From Viscum album (lineage: Eukaryota > Streptophyta > Magnoliopsida > Santalales > Viscaceae): 64,000 nt of DNA. Of this stretch, positions 35,746 through 47,208 are shown one piece after another. The notes below the pieces were generated by a model that worked only from the letters and a program-made list of their open reading frames with translations, did not search any database and was not told where the DNA came from. Made by a program: the position numbers and the translations under genes. The stretch is taken from assembly GCA_963277665.1 (NCBI GenBank), contig OY728147.1, forward strand, positions 1,259,277,424 to 1,259,341,423, read 5' to 3'. Numbering within the stretch: position 1 is the stretch's first letter; each line of letters begins with the position of its first letter.

Positions 35746-37423
35746 GGGTTTTACTAAACAACGATATGCTATTAAAATATTATTAAAACTAGCCGTTATG
35801 AATAGTAATACTCACTTTTTGAAATTTTGTAAATTTTACTTTTCAAAATGGACTTCATTTTTGGATTCAGAATATTGAAATTATCTTAGGGTGAAATTTT
35901 GGTACTTTTCAGATAACTTTCATATTCTGATGAATAGTGAAAATTACTAAATTTTAATTAAAAACAACTTTTTTAATCGAAATAATTAATATTGATAAAT
36001 TGTTAATTTGAGTGGTTTTAAAGTATATTTAGAATATATTTTTACCATTTAATACAATTTTGTTCATTGGATGTAATTTCACATTTAAACTAGACATAAA
36101 CAAGTGTCAATCTTTTGATAGTTATTATCTCTTAAAAACAAGCTATTTATTTTGACGACGAGAATTAATTTTTAAATTAATTAATGCAACTGATATGTTT
36201 TTAATTTGGTAAAATAGACATAATTTTTGAATTCATAATATCAAATATAGATTAGGCCTAATTTTTGGTATTTTTCTGGAAACTTTCATTTTTGATGAAT
36301 AGTGAAACCACTAAGTGGTAGTTAAAAAACTGATTTTTTCATAAAACTTAATTTTACCACTTATGTAAGTGGAATTTCAAAAATCTGAGAAACACGGTTA
36401 ATATTAAGGACTAAAATGTGGTTCAATGAGATGAAAATAATTTTTGGTGAATAGTAACTTTTTACTTTTTTTACCACGGTTAAAAGTAAATAGGGTAATT
36501 AAGGGTAAAAATGATATTATTATTACCCTAACACATGTCCTAATTCTATTGGATAAGTGTAATTCGGCCAAAAATAACCTTAGGAATAAAATATGACCAT
36601 TTAGGCCCACTTGTATTAGATTAGGACATTTATTATTAATTTATTTAAAGAAGGGTTAAAATAGTTAAAATCAATGTTTAATAACTAAATAATTTATAAT
36701 ATAGGGTTATATATAAGATAAATTTGACTATAAATATTCATTAGAAATATAAAAAGATTTCCTAAATAATGGTATTTTATTTGTAATTTTTAGACTTAAA
36801 ATAATTTAATTTATTTATGACACAATGATGATGCAGTAATTATCTTATTAATGAAATATTGACATAATTGATGTTATAAATACCCAAATAATTTTAATTT
36901 GATACTTTTTATGAATTCCACTAATTTTATAGGTTAATATGACATGTTAGTATTGATTTAGTTAACTTTTTTCGAACTAATAATTCTATTATGATTTTCA
37001 AAAAAATCAATTACCAAATAGTGTCAAAATTGACATAAAATAGTTTTTAAAACAAATATTATATTATTAATTGTTATTTTATTCCTCAAAATATAAGGTT
37101 CGGCCAAATGGCTTATATAATTTTATATATATTAATAATAAACAACTTTTGGTTTGTTTGGCTTGCTATAGTAAGTTTATTAACCTTATAGTGTAAGAAA
37201 ACAAGAAGACACGGTAAAAGTAAAATTATTTAACTTGTGGTTAAATCTAAATGATAATGTTAAAATAGAAACCTAAACTTGCCTAAATTCTATTGTATGA
37301 GAGGATTTAGACCCATCCCAGCCTTAGCTTCGAAATAAATTAATTTGGAGCTATTAAAAACCGAATATGTCTTTATAATAAAATAATATTTTTAGTTTTT
37401 TCAAAGGTGCCCCTCTCCTCCCT

Positions 37424-37430
37424 TATAAAA
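37424..37430 (+). promoter_or_regulatory. TATA box of the solo LTR
   Basis: TATAAAA preceded by CTCCTCCCT and followed by GGGCACCTCATCTCTCTCTTCC, a typical plant Pol II start region. It could still start transcription into the right flank; no transcript evidence is available. Confidence 0.6.
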
Positions 37431-39605
37431 GGGCACCTCATCTCTCTCTTCCTCACACCACTTTGAGCCTTTATGCTCGGCCAACCCCTAAAATATTCTC
37501 TTCTACACTTCCCTAGAAACATCCTTGAGATCTTGGTCTTCTTCAAAGACCAATTTTAGCGCCCTAAGAGGAGGTCTCAAAGAGGCGCTTCAAAGAAGAG
37601 GTCATGTCTGTTACCGATTCATTCAACTTTATTTCTTCTTCCACTTCTTCTTCTTTAGTTGTTTAATTATGAAGTAATAACTTCAGTATCACTCATATAC
37701 TGATATGTTATTATAATTATGAAACAACCATATTTCACCATCTATCCATCCTACAAAAAACGAAATCACCGTGCGTGCGTACATACGGAATACCGTCTCC
37801 ACGCCGTGGTGTAATCTATTTTCCACCACCACCTTACATGGATGGGTAAAATGGTGTAAATAAAAAACTATATATGGTTATTGTAAAGTGATAATGATTC
37901 TGTAATATTATACATACACTTCAATACAATTCCACGATCATGGGAATGATATCATCGCTCGTGCATACGTATGGACTACCATCTCCATGAACGGTGTATT
38001 TCATTCCTTTTATCGATCTATAATATATATGTATATGATGAATATATATTATATATAAATCATGTTTTACATTCTAGAATTATTTAAATCAGGATATAAG
38101 TAATAATATCAATAACGACAAGTTGAAACACATACGATAAATGAAATTCTTTTACCCAAAACGATGCTTTAACATGGAATTTACAAAAGAACGGGTAATA
38201 TAAAGTCATAACTGAAACATATATGATATCATAAAAATGAATATGATTTTTTAATAAGTCAATGACATTATTTAAATCAATATACAGGAGGTTCGGATCC
38301 ATATGAAGCATATCGGACCTAAGGTAAGGGATAACTTTTCCAATCTTATTCTTATCCGAGATTGTTTATTCGTAAGTATTTACTGGGGTTATTGTTCTCA
38401 TCCATGTCCATATTTCCTAAAAATGGTTTCATGTATGTTTAATGTCCTTTTTACCCATTTTTCACTTCTTCTACATGGTATGTATGGAATCTTTCTTTTA
38501 CGAGGTACTTTTTGACTTTTCCGGCAAAAGTACGAGAAAAATGTTTTTTTAACTTATACGGCACGAACGGATTTTTACAGTTTTATAAAGCCTTATTTTC
38601 ATGAAGCTTCCTCCAAAATATTTCATGACTATTTTCAACAAAATCCTTTTATTTTAAAATTGCATCACATTTTGTGAAAAGAAAATGATTTTGAATAAGA
38701 AAGGTTATTTTCTTCAAGAATTCATTTCAAGTGTTTTATCAAAACCATTTTTCATCTAAGTTGACATTATTTCATATGTGCATGTTTCAAGTATAATGTC
38801 TTTATGATTTACATGGTCTCACTTTTATTATTATGAAATGATATCTATTTCTTTTATATGGATTATGTGATGATGGGATGATGTTTATGAAACCCATTTT
38901 ATTCGTTGGGTTATTATGAATGATGTATGTTTATTTTGTGGCACAAGTAAGAATGATTTCATTATGAGATGGGTGGGACCTATATCTCCCTCCAATGCAT
39001 TGGGTAAAGATTTACATCTCATTAGATAGACATAGATGGAACGGTAAGTTAATCTGGTTTAGTGTTACAGGACTGAAACGAGGAGTGAACTCGATTCAGA
39101 AAGGGACTTTGTCCACTAAGATGGTCTTGGCAGCAATGCCTTGGCTACTATGGAAATCATAACATGTGCTTAATGGTTTCCACAATTACATGTTTTATTC
39201 CCATTATATTTTATTATGATTGATGTTCCCTTATGATATATGCCTTACGTACTTCCAAGATTCATGTCTTTGATCAAGATTTTGATGTTTAGATTTTATG
39301 TTCAAGTTTTTGCATTCAAATGTTTATGGACTGTTTTATGTTCTCTATGCTTACCCTTACTGGGCATTTGAGCTCACCCCTTTTATGTTTTTTCCCCAGG
39401 ATATAAAGAAAGGTTTTAGGTAAGAAAAAAAGGGGAAGATCTTTATGGGAGATGTTGAAGATCTTTCACCACGATTAGAATATTATATTCCGAGTTTCTA
39501 AAGACACTAAACTATTACGGTCCTTCTGTGTCTGTTTTTGTTAGTTATTAATTATTCTGCAAAAGTAATGTAATGTCCATGTACATAAAGCTCTGGGTAT
39601 CTACA

Positions 39606-39610
39606 AAGAG
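39606..39610. other. Right target-site duplication of the solo LTR
   Basis: AAGAG, identical to 35415-35419. Confidence 0.85.
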
Positions 39611-40700
39611 AGAAACTCAATTCTATAATTATTTAAAAAAAACTCTTCACCTTTTTATGTGTGGAATAATAAATGTTTTGTTATGATTTTTTAATGAATT
39701 TGACCTTGATTTGTTTTTCTGTGATATATTTTTTATTATAACATTATATATTTTATTTACATGTGCATAATTTTTTGTAATTTTTATATGAACACTAACT
39801 ATTTCTGATATTTTTCTATCCTAGTGGAACCCTAAAACTATCCATGGGTTTATCCATATGGGTTGTGGGTTTTGTAATGTTCATTAATTTTAGCTCGTAT
39901 ATTTGTAGGCTCAAATATTTAAGGCCTTAAATCATGAAAATTTATTGGCTAACCGATAGACCCATGGGTCATAGATTGTTTGAAACCTCTCGAGATAAAA
40001 AGTATCTTTTATTCATTTAGTTAATATCTGAGTGAACTAGTTTTTGGATTGGGTTGATTCAGTTTGGGGTTGGTTGGATTCATTTCGAGTTTGATCATTT
40101 TTTTGGGTTATAATGTATCACTAGACACCTTTTCACATTTGAAAATTAAGATTTCATGAGATCAAATTTACATTTCAACATGAATTATTAATGTAATAAT
40201 AATCTATTCCTGGTTAATTTTTATTAATAATTATAAAAAAACATTTGTAAGGGAAGCGACCAGCCACCAAATAGAAGTCGCTAATACTAAAACAAAAAAA
40301 AACAGGAATTTTCCCACCTCATCCTCCCCCAACACTGCTACAAATCAACAACTTTCACCCCCTAACCAACCGCCCTAACAACCCTCAACACCCTAGTCAC
40401 CCCCATCACCTCATACACCCTCACTTAATTCCCCAAAACCATAGTTGAAGATGACCTCAGCTTCATCTAACACTCTTAATGCCTATCAACCACCAAAATC
40501 CCACCCATCCTCCTCCCATTGAAGCTGGTTGCCAACACCCACAATATCATGTGCCTGAAGAGATAGTTGTGCACTTGTAATTTGTGTTATCGATCCTACA
40601 TAATCATGAAACAATAGTGATGACCTTTATCAGTTCTCAAAAAAAGCTTCGATAAAGGGAAACCTTTATCAGTGCTAAATAAAAACACGGATAAAAGTTA
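39611..40700. other. AT-rich DNA with CACTA-like subterminal scraps and a C-rich patch
   Basis: 39611-40240 shows nothing recognisable. AGCGAC...GTCGCT at 40255-40282 resembles the subterminal hairpins of CACTA E. A C-rich, CAACCC-type patch follows (40310-40520). At 40619-40690, CCTTTATCAG repeats, a GATAAAGG inverted word and ACACGGATAAAAG form hairpins. Its reverse complement (TTTTATCCGTGT, then TTAGCACTG) matches 35139-35162. No gene. Confidence 0.5.
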
Positions 40701-40734
40701 TTGTGCGTAATGTAATTTATATATACATATTTAT

Positions 40735-41400
40735 ATATTATTAAATATGATTAATATAAAAAAATATGTATTTATATAAATACCATTTATAATTATATAT
40801 ACATATATATATATATATGTGAATATATTTATTTTACTTAAACTTATTTATAATTATATAAATAATTATAGTTATATATATATATATATTATAAAATATA
40901 GTAATATTAATTATATAATAAATATATAAATACATTTAATAAAGTTGATATTTAATGTTGTATATTTATTTTCATATTATATAATTAATAATATTTATAT
41001 AAATACATACATATATATATATATATATCTTTACAATTATATATCTATGTTATAAAATATATAAATATGCAGATAAAAATAAAAATTTAAATAATTTGAA
41101 AAAATATTATATGTGTTTGTGTTTATGTAACAGATAAATACAAATATGTGTGTGTGTGTGTGTGTGTGTTTATATAATGTATAAATATAAATTTAAATGT
41201 GTGGGGGGGAATATAAATATTCTTGTGTTTATGTATTATATAAATATGAATATAAATGTGTGTGTGTGTGTGTTTATGTAGTATATAAATGTTAATATTA
41301 ATATGTGTGTATTTATGTAGTATATAAATATAAATATAAATGTGTGTGTGTGTGTGTGTGAATATAAATATGTGTGTGTGTTTGTGTAGTATATAATATA
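40735..41400. repeat. TA- and TG-rich microsatellite region
   Basis: Runs of (TA)n (near 40800, 40876 and 41008) and (TG)n (near 41150, 41256, 41340 and 41370) are separated by ATATAAATATAAAT spacers. Minus-strand open frames made of His, Thr, Ile and Phe come from these runs and are not genes. Confidence 0.85.
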
Positions 41401-41404
41401 AAAA

Positions 41405-41995
41405 TAATCGAAATGGTCTAAGTAAGATACCATGGCCACTTGAACTCTTCCCCTTTACTAAGAAAGGAAAAGTACATAGTAGTGAAATGTATGGGGTTGG
41501 ACAAAGGGTTATTCCCTCAAATATAAATATGTGTGTGTTTATGTGTTATATATATAAAAATATAAATGTTTGTGTGTTAATATAAATATAAGTGTCTATG
41601 TTTATATAGTATATAATAAAAATTCAACAAAAATAATCTAATTAATAAACCACGATAACCTAGCCTCTGTCCATTTATTAAGAAAATAAAAGTACAATGT
41701 AGAGAAATGGATGGGGTTAGACAAAGGGACCTAACCTCAAATATAAATATGTGTGTGTTTATTTACTATATAAATATAAATATAAATGTTTTTTTTGTTT
41801 GTGTGTCAACATAAATATGTGAGTGTGTGGTTTTGTGTGTGTTTATATGTAGTATATTATATAAATATAATAGAAATGATCTAAAAAACAAAGCAGGGTG
41901 ACCTGACCTATGTCCCACTATTAAGAAATGAAAATTGAAAATTAAAAAAATGGATAGGGTTAGACAAATGTACCTACCCTCAACCAAGATAAAAT
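41405..41995. repeat. Three imperfect copies of a ~230-bp unit
   Basis: A block containing GGTTAGACAAAGGGACCTA-like sequence, then CCCTCAAATATAAATATGTGTGTG, recurs near 41490, 41730 and 41965. Units begin near 41405, 41630 and 41868. The TG runs link the units, so the microsatellite region probably belongs to the same repeat. Confidence 0.65.
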
Positions 41996-41999
41996 TAAA

Positions 42000-43700
42000 A
42001 CACATCAATCAATAATCATAATACATTATTTCACTTTCATACCCATACTTATAGTCAGTTTCCCCCCAGACAGACTGCGAGTACCCTTGGCACATGATCC
42101 TTAAGAAACCACCCATTTCCCTCTCTAATGTGGGAGAAGGATTTTATTATCTAATGGGTGATATAGTATATATATTCCATATAATAATGGATTAATACTT
42201 GTGTGGTATCCTTTTTGGGGGTATTGAGTTGAACCTTTCATAGTCAACTCACCATTTCTCTATTATATTCTTAAAAGAAGGACCGCCATTACTAGTAGCC
42301 TTGGGATCAAGATTTTATTTCCCCCCTAAAATCATTCTTCCTTGAGCCATTACATTATGAAAAAACCAACTTGGATAGCATGAATATCATGAATAGGTTA
42401 GGAACCCTCCAAAGAAACCTCAAAGTAATCTACATTAATAGGTTAGACATTAGTGGTCTTCCCCTATGATCCCTTGTAAACTGTCATAATATCCCCTTTT
42501 GAGAACCCAAAATCACCTTGTACCTATCTCTAACCATGTCGCATAGTCATTTTTGGGACATATTTCACATATTTTAGGGGAAACCATGACCTTGAGTGTA
42601 TAATCCTCTCTTTCGTGGCCTTTATTATTGTTTCACCTCCTATCATAACCCCTAAGAGTCCACTAAGAATCCCCGGAAGGTTCAACACTAATAGTTTGAG
42701 CTACAGTATACCTATCATGATTAAGGCTCTCAAGGTCCTAGAAACTATTCTTAACACTAAAAATATGATCTCATAAAATCTCTTTCTCATGTTTATCCTC
42801 CTAAAAAGAAACCAAAGTTGGGGGCCCTACATCAATCCCTCCACATTGGTTTATTAGCTCGGGAGCCCCTAAACTAGTCTCATCTTGCATTTTAATTGTG
42901 TACCCAACCCCCTCACCCATCTTGATACCATCAAGAGCACTGATAACATCAATTTATGAAAAACTCTCTACACAACCTCTAGATTTACATTAAGAAGAGT
43001 CAGATCACCATTTCCAACACCATTCCTAACTTCCTAACGTTGTATCACTCCATGAGCAGCATTCAGACCTATTTGAAAATTAGGTAATTTTCAACTTCTC
43101 TCATAGACCCAATAAAAATAGTATCTCCCAGAGGATATTATACTGTTATTTTAACTTCTACAGCCAGCCCAAAACCTCTTCAATGTTGGTGTCCAGTGTT
43201 AGAATAATCAATTCTTTGTCCATCCTTAATCTTTCTAGATTCCTTCTTCTTGTAATATTTCTCTAGATGTCATCAAAGGCCACAATTAATAAAAGAAAAC
43301 ATCCTATGAAAAACTACTTTATTATTTCCAACAATATTCTATTCTTATCGATAATAAGTGCTTTTCTCAGACTCAAATCAGATGTTAATCTCCTCATTTT
43401 GAGTAGAAAGACCTAACTTGTTAAGGTAAACATCCACTAAGATCCTATAATAATTCCCAAATCTTACATTCCCATCCTCCTTGTTAAGACGAATAGTAAC
43501 ACCAATAAAAAAATAAATTTCATGGAGAATTTTGAGATGTCAATGAATCTAATCTACGCTATAAAACTGAATCCAAACATGTGAATAAGATTTTTTAACT
43601 TTAAATAAATCAAAATCTTAAGTTCGATAATTAATAGAGAAAAGACCATATTTCAAAAATAACAATCCATAATGTAATGGTTTGCGATATTTATAATCCT
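42000..43700 (-). pseudogene. Degraded DUF4283/zinc-knuckle retroelement ORF relic
   Basis: On the minus strand near 43640-43360 the translation gives SHVWIQFYSV, then GVTIRLNKEDG and YYRILVDVYLNKLG. This has the shape of DUF4283 proteins (PVWVRF..., YARILVEVDL...) found in plant LINE ORF1 and related gag-like proteins. A zinc-knuckle position follows (FINCGL..HLEKYYKKK) with most ligands lost. Further left, long but stop-broken peptides (DGIKMGEGVGYTIKMQDETS) look like the linker of such a protein. There is no start, no intact frame and no RT nearby. Identification is by motif shape only. Confidence 0.4.
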
Positions 43701-43999
43701 TAATTTTAAACTCTAGGGTGTTTAGAAATTCGAGATAAATTTCATAAATTCTATAATTATTTTAAAATTATATTATAATTTATAAAGTAGTTTCAAAAAA
43801 ATTCCAGAATATAGAAGTAATTTAAAGTATTAAAAGATTATTTTAGAAATTAATTAGAAGTTTTAAATTTATTCAAATATTTTGGAAGATTTATTTATAT
43901 TTTATAAATTATGACAAACCCTTTTCGTAATTATTTATGTGTTAGTTTAATTGAAAATTTAATATTTTCAATAAAATATTTACCCTTATGAATGAAAAT
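43701..43999. other. AT-rich spacer
   Basis: TTATAAATT-type words only; nothing recognised. Confidence 0.5.
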
Positions 44000-44420
44000 A
44001 TAGTTTCATAAGGGTAATGGTAGTTTTAGTGGATTTCATAAAGGTAACCTCGGTTTTCATAGGTTACATATGGGTAACCTCTATTTTATAAGTGTTGGGT
44101 AAGGGTATCTTTGAGGTTATAAATATCATTTAAGGACATAACGTCTAGGTTGTCTCGAATAAGGGTATCCATGAAATTCTAAACCTCTTTTAAGGGTAGT
44201 TAGACCCTATGTGAGGGTATTCCCCTACTAGGGTAAGGGTAACCCCTATATCCTAAAGGGTATTCTCATGAGGGTAGATTTGGGTAAGGATATTCACGTA
44301 AGGTTCAATCATATTTTTCAAAGATTGTGTAAGGGTGAGATGGATTTACCCATACGTAAGCCTTTCCAATGTACTATGTATGGGTAAAATAGGTTACCCT
44401 TATGAAGTTTTTATCTCTTG
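44000..44420. repeat. Region rich in GGGTA words
   Basis: About fifteen GGGTA words, mostly within AAGGGTA or TGGGTAA on the + strand, are scattered without a fixed period through about 400 bases. Three TACCC words lie at the right end. It is not the plant telomere repeat (TTTAGGG). Confidence 0.55.
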
Positions 44421-47208
44421 AATATGGGTTTTGATTTTTACGTTTTTTTTAAGATTCTTCTACATAAATTTTTTTAAAAAATCAATTATTTAAAACCCAA
44501 AATTTAAGAAATTAGATACTTTTAGATGATTTAAAATTATATCCAATTTATTCAAAGGGTTTAATTGGATAATGTTTAAGTTTTTTGTTGAATTAAAATT
44601 AGATAGGGAGTAAAATATAGAAATCAATGAAGTATACAAGGAGGAATATACTTGAATGATAAAAATGAGTTTCTCTCTCATTTTAGTTACACATTATTTT
44701 TCTCAATTCCAGATGATCTCAAATACTCCTCTAGATCTTTTAAAGACATATGTATTCGATCTGAGGCTTCTCTTATGTTTACCAAGGTTGTTATCAATTT
44801 TATCTCTCCTTTATCCTTTTGGTTTAGTTAATTGCATAGTAAAAAAATACCAGGAAGGGGATCCTTATTCATTCTTATAGTTGTAACATTCAATAGAGAT
44901 CATGATTTTTTTTATCATTTGGGAATATGGTATGCACTTTCATAATGAAGATAATTGATTGGTTAATTGAAATTAAAGTTGATGAGGGGTTTCACCAGTA
45001 TTTTACTATAATTTTCATCATTTGTAGATATTTTATTTCCTAGAAAATATTATCACATTCATAAAGAATTATTATTCATATTATCACATTCTTTGATAAA
45101 TTGGATAATTGAAAAAAAATCCTATAAAGAGAAAGTGATTATCAAATGGGGATAATTAATATTTTTTCCATGATATTTATTCTTGTTTATTGTGTGTTAT
45201 ATATTATTTATTATGATTTTTTTGTGGTGAATATGTTTTTTTCTCAAATATAATAGCGAAAAATGTTAAAGCCCTTAAATATAGTAATTGAACCATATTT
45301 GTGTAAATAAGTTCTTGTGTTTTCTATTTTCTTTTAAAGTTTATTGATGTGATGGTATTAAAATTGGTGGTATTATGGGTGTGTTTGTTTCTTGAGATTA
45401 ACTTGTGGGGATATAGTAATGATATGTGATGTGGGAATGTTGATTTAAAAAAGGAACAGTGGATGTAATTATTTTTGGATTTTTATTTTCTCAGTAATTA
45501 TGGAATTATTGAAAATTAGTGAGTTATAATTAAATTAATTGGGTTGGGATGAATTTTTTAGGCTAGAAATAATGAAATTTTAATGGAAATATGATTAATG
45601 AATTTTTTAATGGTTTGTATTTATTATGTTTAATTGGAAACTATGGAATTGATGTGTGATTTTTGGATTAACAGACTAAAAGTATAAATGAATGGGCTGG
45701 GTTAATATTAAATATAATGGCTAATGGATTGGAATGAGTTATGAACTCTTGATTTAAAATGGTAAATGTGGTTTCAATGGTTTTTGATTAATTTGAAATA
45801 AAAGGTATAGATAAATGAATTTGGTTGTTAATGGGAAAATAAGGAAATTGGATTAATGTGAAAATAAATGTAGAATGTGGTGGAATGCTTATAGAGAGTT
45901 ATGAATTTAGATGTGGTAGGTAATGTAGAGAAGGTACTGATTTCTTTGGGACATTTTTTTTAATGGAATGGAATTCTTATTGAAAACCCATAGTATTGGT
46001 CTCAGGTGTGTAAATATTATATATTTTATTTTCATTTTGATTTTTATACATACCCCATCAGTGTAGATCACCATGTGCCAATAGCAAAATGTTTTAGGGG
46101 TGTTTTTTCCAACATCATGGTGGTGAGTATGTATGGCTAGATACCCCACCTTCCTCGCACTATCTTACAATAGAGTTTTATATCCACCAGTTGTGATTCC
46201 TTGAGGATTATAGTTCACTTGCATTTATGTTTGATAAGGTGATAGTATGGTTCATAGTGCGGATCATTCATGGTAAAAGGTGGGCATGAGGTTGATTTAC
46301 TTTATGTTCTCGAAACCCAACTATTATAGGTATGGATTCATTTATGATGTGATGGACCAAGTGTATTAGGGTGATATGTGAAATGATAGCCCATCCAACG
46401 CTACTTTTTTTATTTCAAAAAGCACTTTTAAGGGGGTAGTGAGAACCCTCACAACATTAAACACCAAAAGATACAACAACTTTGTTGAAGAACAATTTAA
46501 GCTGATTGGAATTAATTTCCCTAAACAAAATCCAGGGAATAGAATTTACCTGGGAGTCAGGGTAGTACTTCAAAAAGCCTTCATACTGAAGAGCCATGAT
46601 ATCCCAAGCTTTCGTGAATTCCTCCATGTCAATCTTTCCCATATTGATGCCTCTGAGCGGAATACAATCCTGCCTGTCAATCCACTCACCTTGTTATTAT
46701 ACGAGATGTGATGTTATGGCCCATGTGTCTTTGAGTGATATGTGAGGTGGTGTCCCAAGTGTCTTTGGGTATGGTAATTATATGAATGATATGGGAGTTA
46801 AAAAACATACAATGTTGGGGTGTGAGAGCGATACACTAGTGGTAAAGTTGTGCGGGGAACCCTTTTATTTATTTTCATCATATTATATTATTATAATTGG
46901 ATGTGTTATTTGGAAATCATGATGTGGTGAGCATGGTCATGGCTATTTGACCTATTTCTACTTTATTGGTTTTTTTATTTTATCACTGGTGCATTGGTAT
47001 ACTCTTTTAACATTTGCATGATAGACTTTGGGTATGATCTTATTGAGTATACATGTATACTCACCCTATGTAAATATTGTCAGAGTCAATGACCTAGAAC
47101 CAAATTTTTTAGTAATTGGTAACATGTTTTCATTATTAGTGAAGTTTTTTATATCACACCATGATTTTTATTCTTCATAAAATTTATATGTGATAATTTC
47201 CTAAGAAG
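44421..47208 (+). other. AT/GT-rich stretch, partly LTR-like, no gene recognised
   Basis: 45350-45900 is strikingly strand-biased (G and T rich). 46330-46400 and 46700-46770 carry GATGTGATG...GATATGTGAGGTG words typical of gypsy LTR interiors. They are separated by a ~300-base segment with open frames of 90 (+, 46439-46711) and 61 (-, 46457-46642) codons that I do not recognise. A perfect palindrome lies at 47045-47062, and CCTAGAACCAAA near 47095 recurs next to the PBS at 49008. Confidence 0.35.
47045..47062. other. Perfect 18-bp palindrome
   Basis: GAGTATACATGTATACTC reads the same on both strands. It sits in an LTR-like context (ACTCACCC follows). No known site. Confidence 0.7.

Larger units (their letters stand above)
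35420..39605 (+). repeat. Solo LTR, 4.2 kb, gypsy type
   Basis: It starts TGTAACAACC and ends GGGTATCTACA, flanked by AAGAG on both sides, with no internal region. These are the marks of an LTR left by unequal recombination between the two LTRs of one element. Inside are a cluster of ATACGCAACAC-like words (35470-35740), a TATA box at 37424 followed by a pyrimidine-rich start, two ~185-base units (37750-38000), a possible splice-donor-like GGTAAGGG near 38320, and CTTACTGGGCATTTGAGCTC near 39358, a block common near the 3' end of plant gypsy LTRs. No protein is encoded. Confidence 0.88.

Noticed and set aside
41236..42008. His/Thr/Ile/Phe-rich minus-strand open frames
   Set aside because: Direct products of TG and TA microsatellites.
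44000..44420. Possible interstitial telomere repeat
   Set aside because: The words are GGGTA without the TTTAGGG period, and spacing is irregular.
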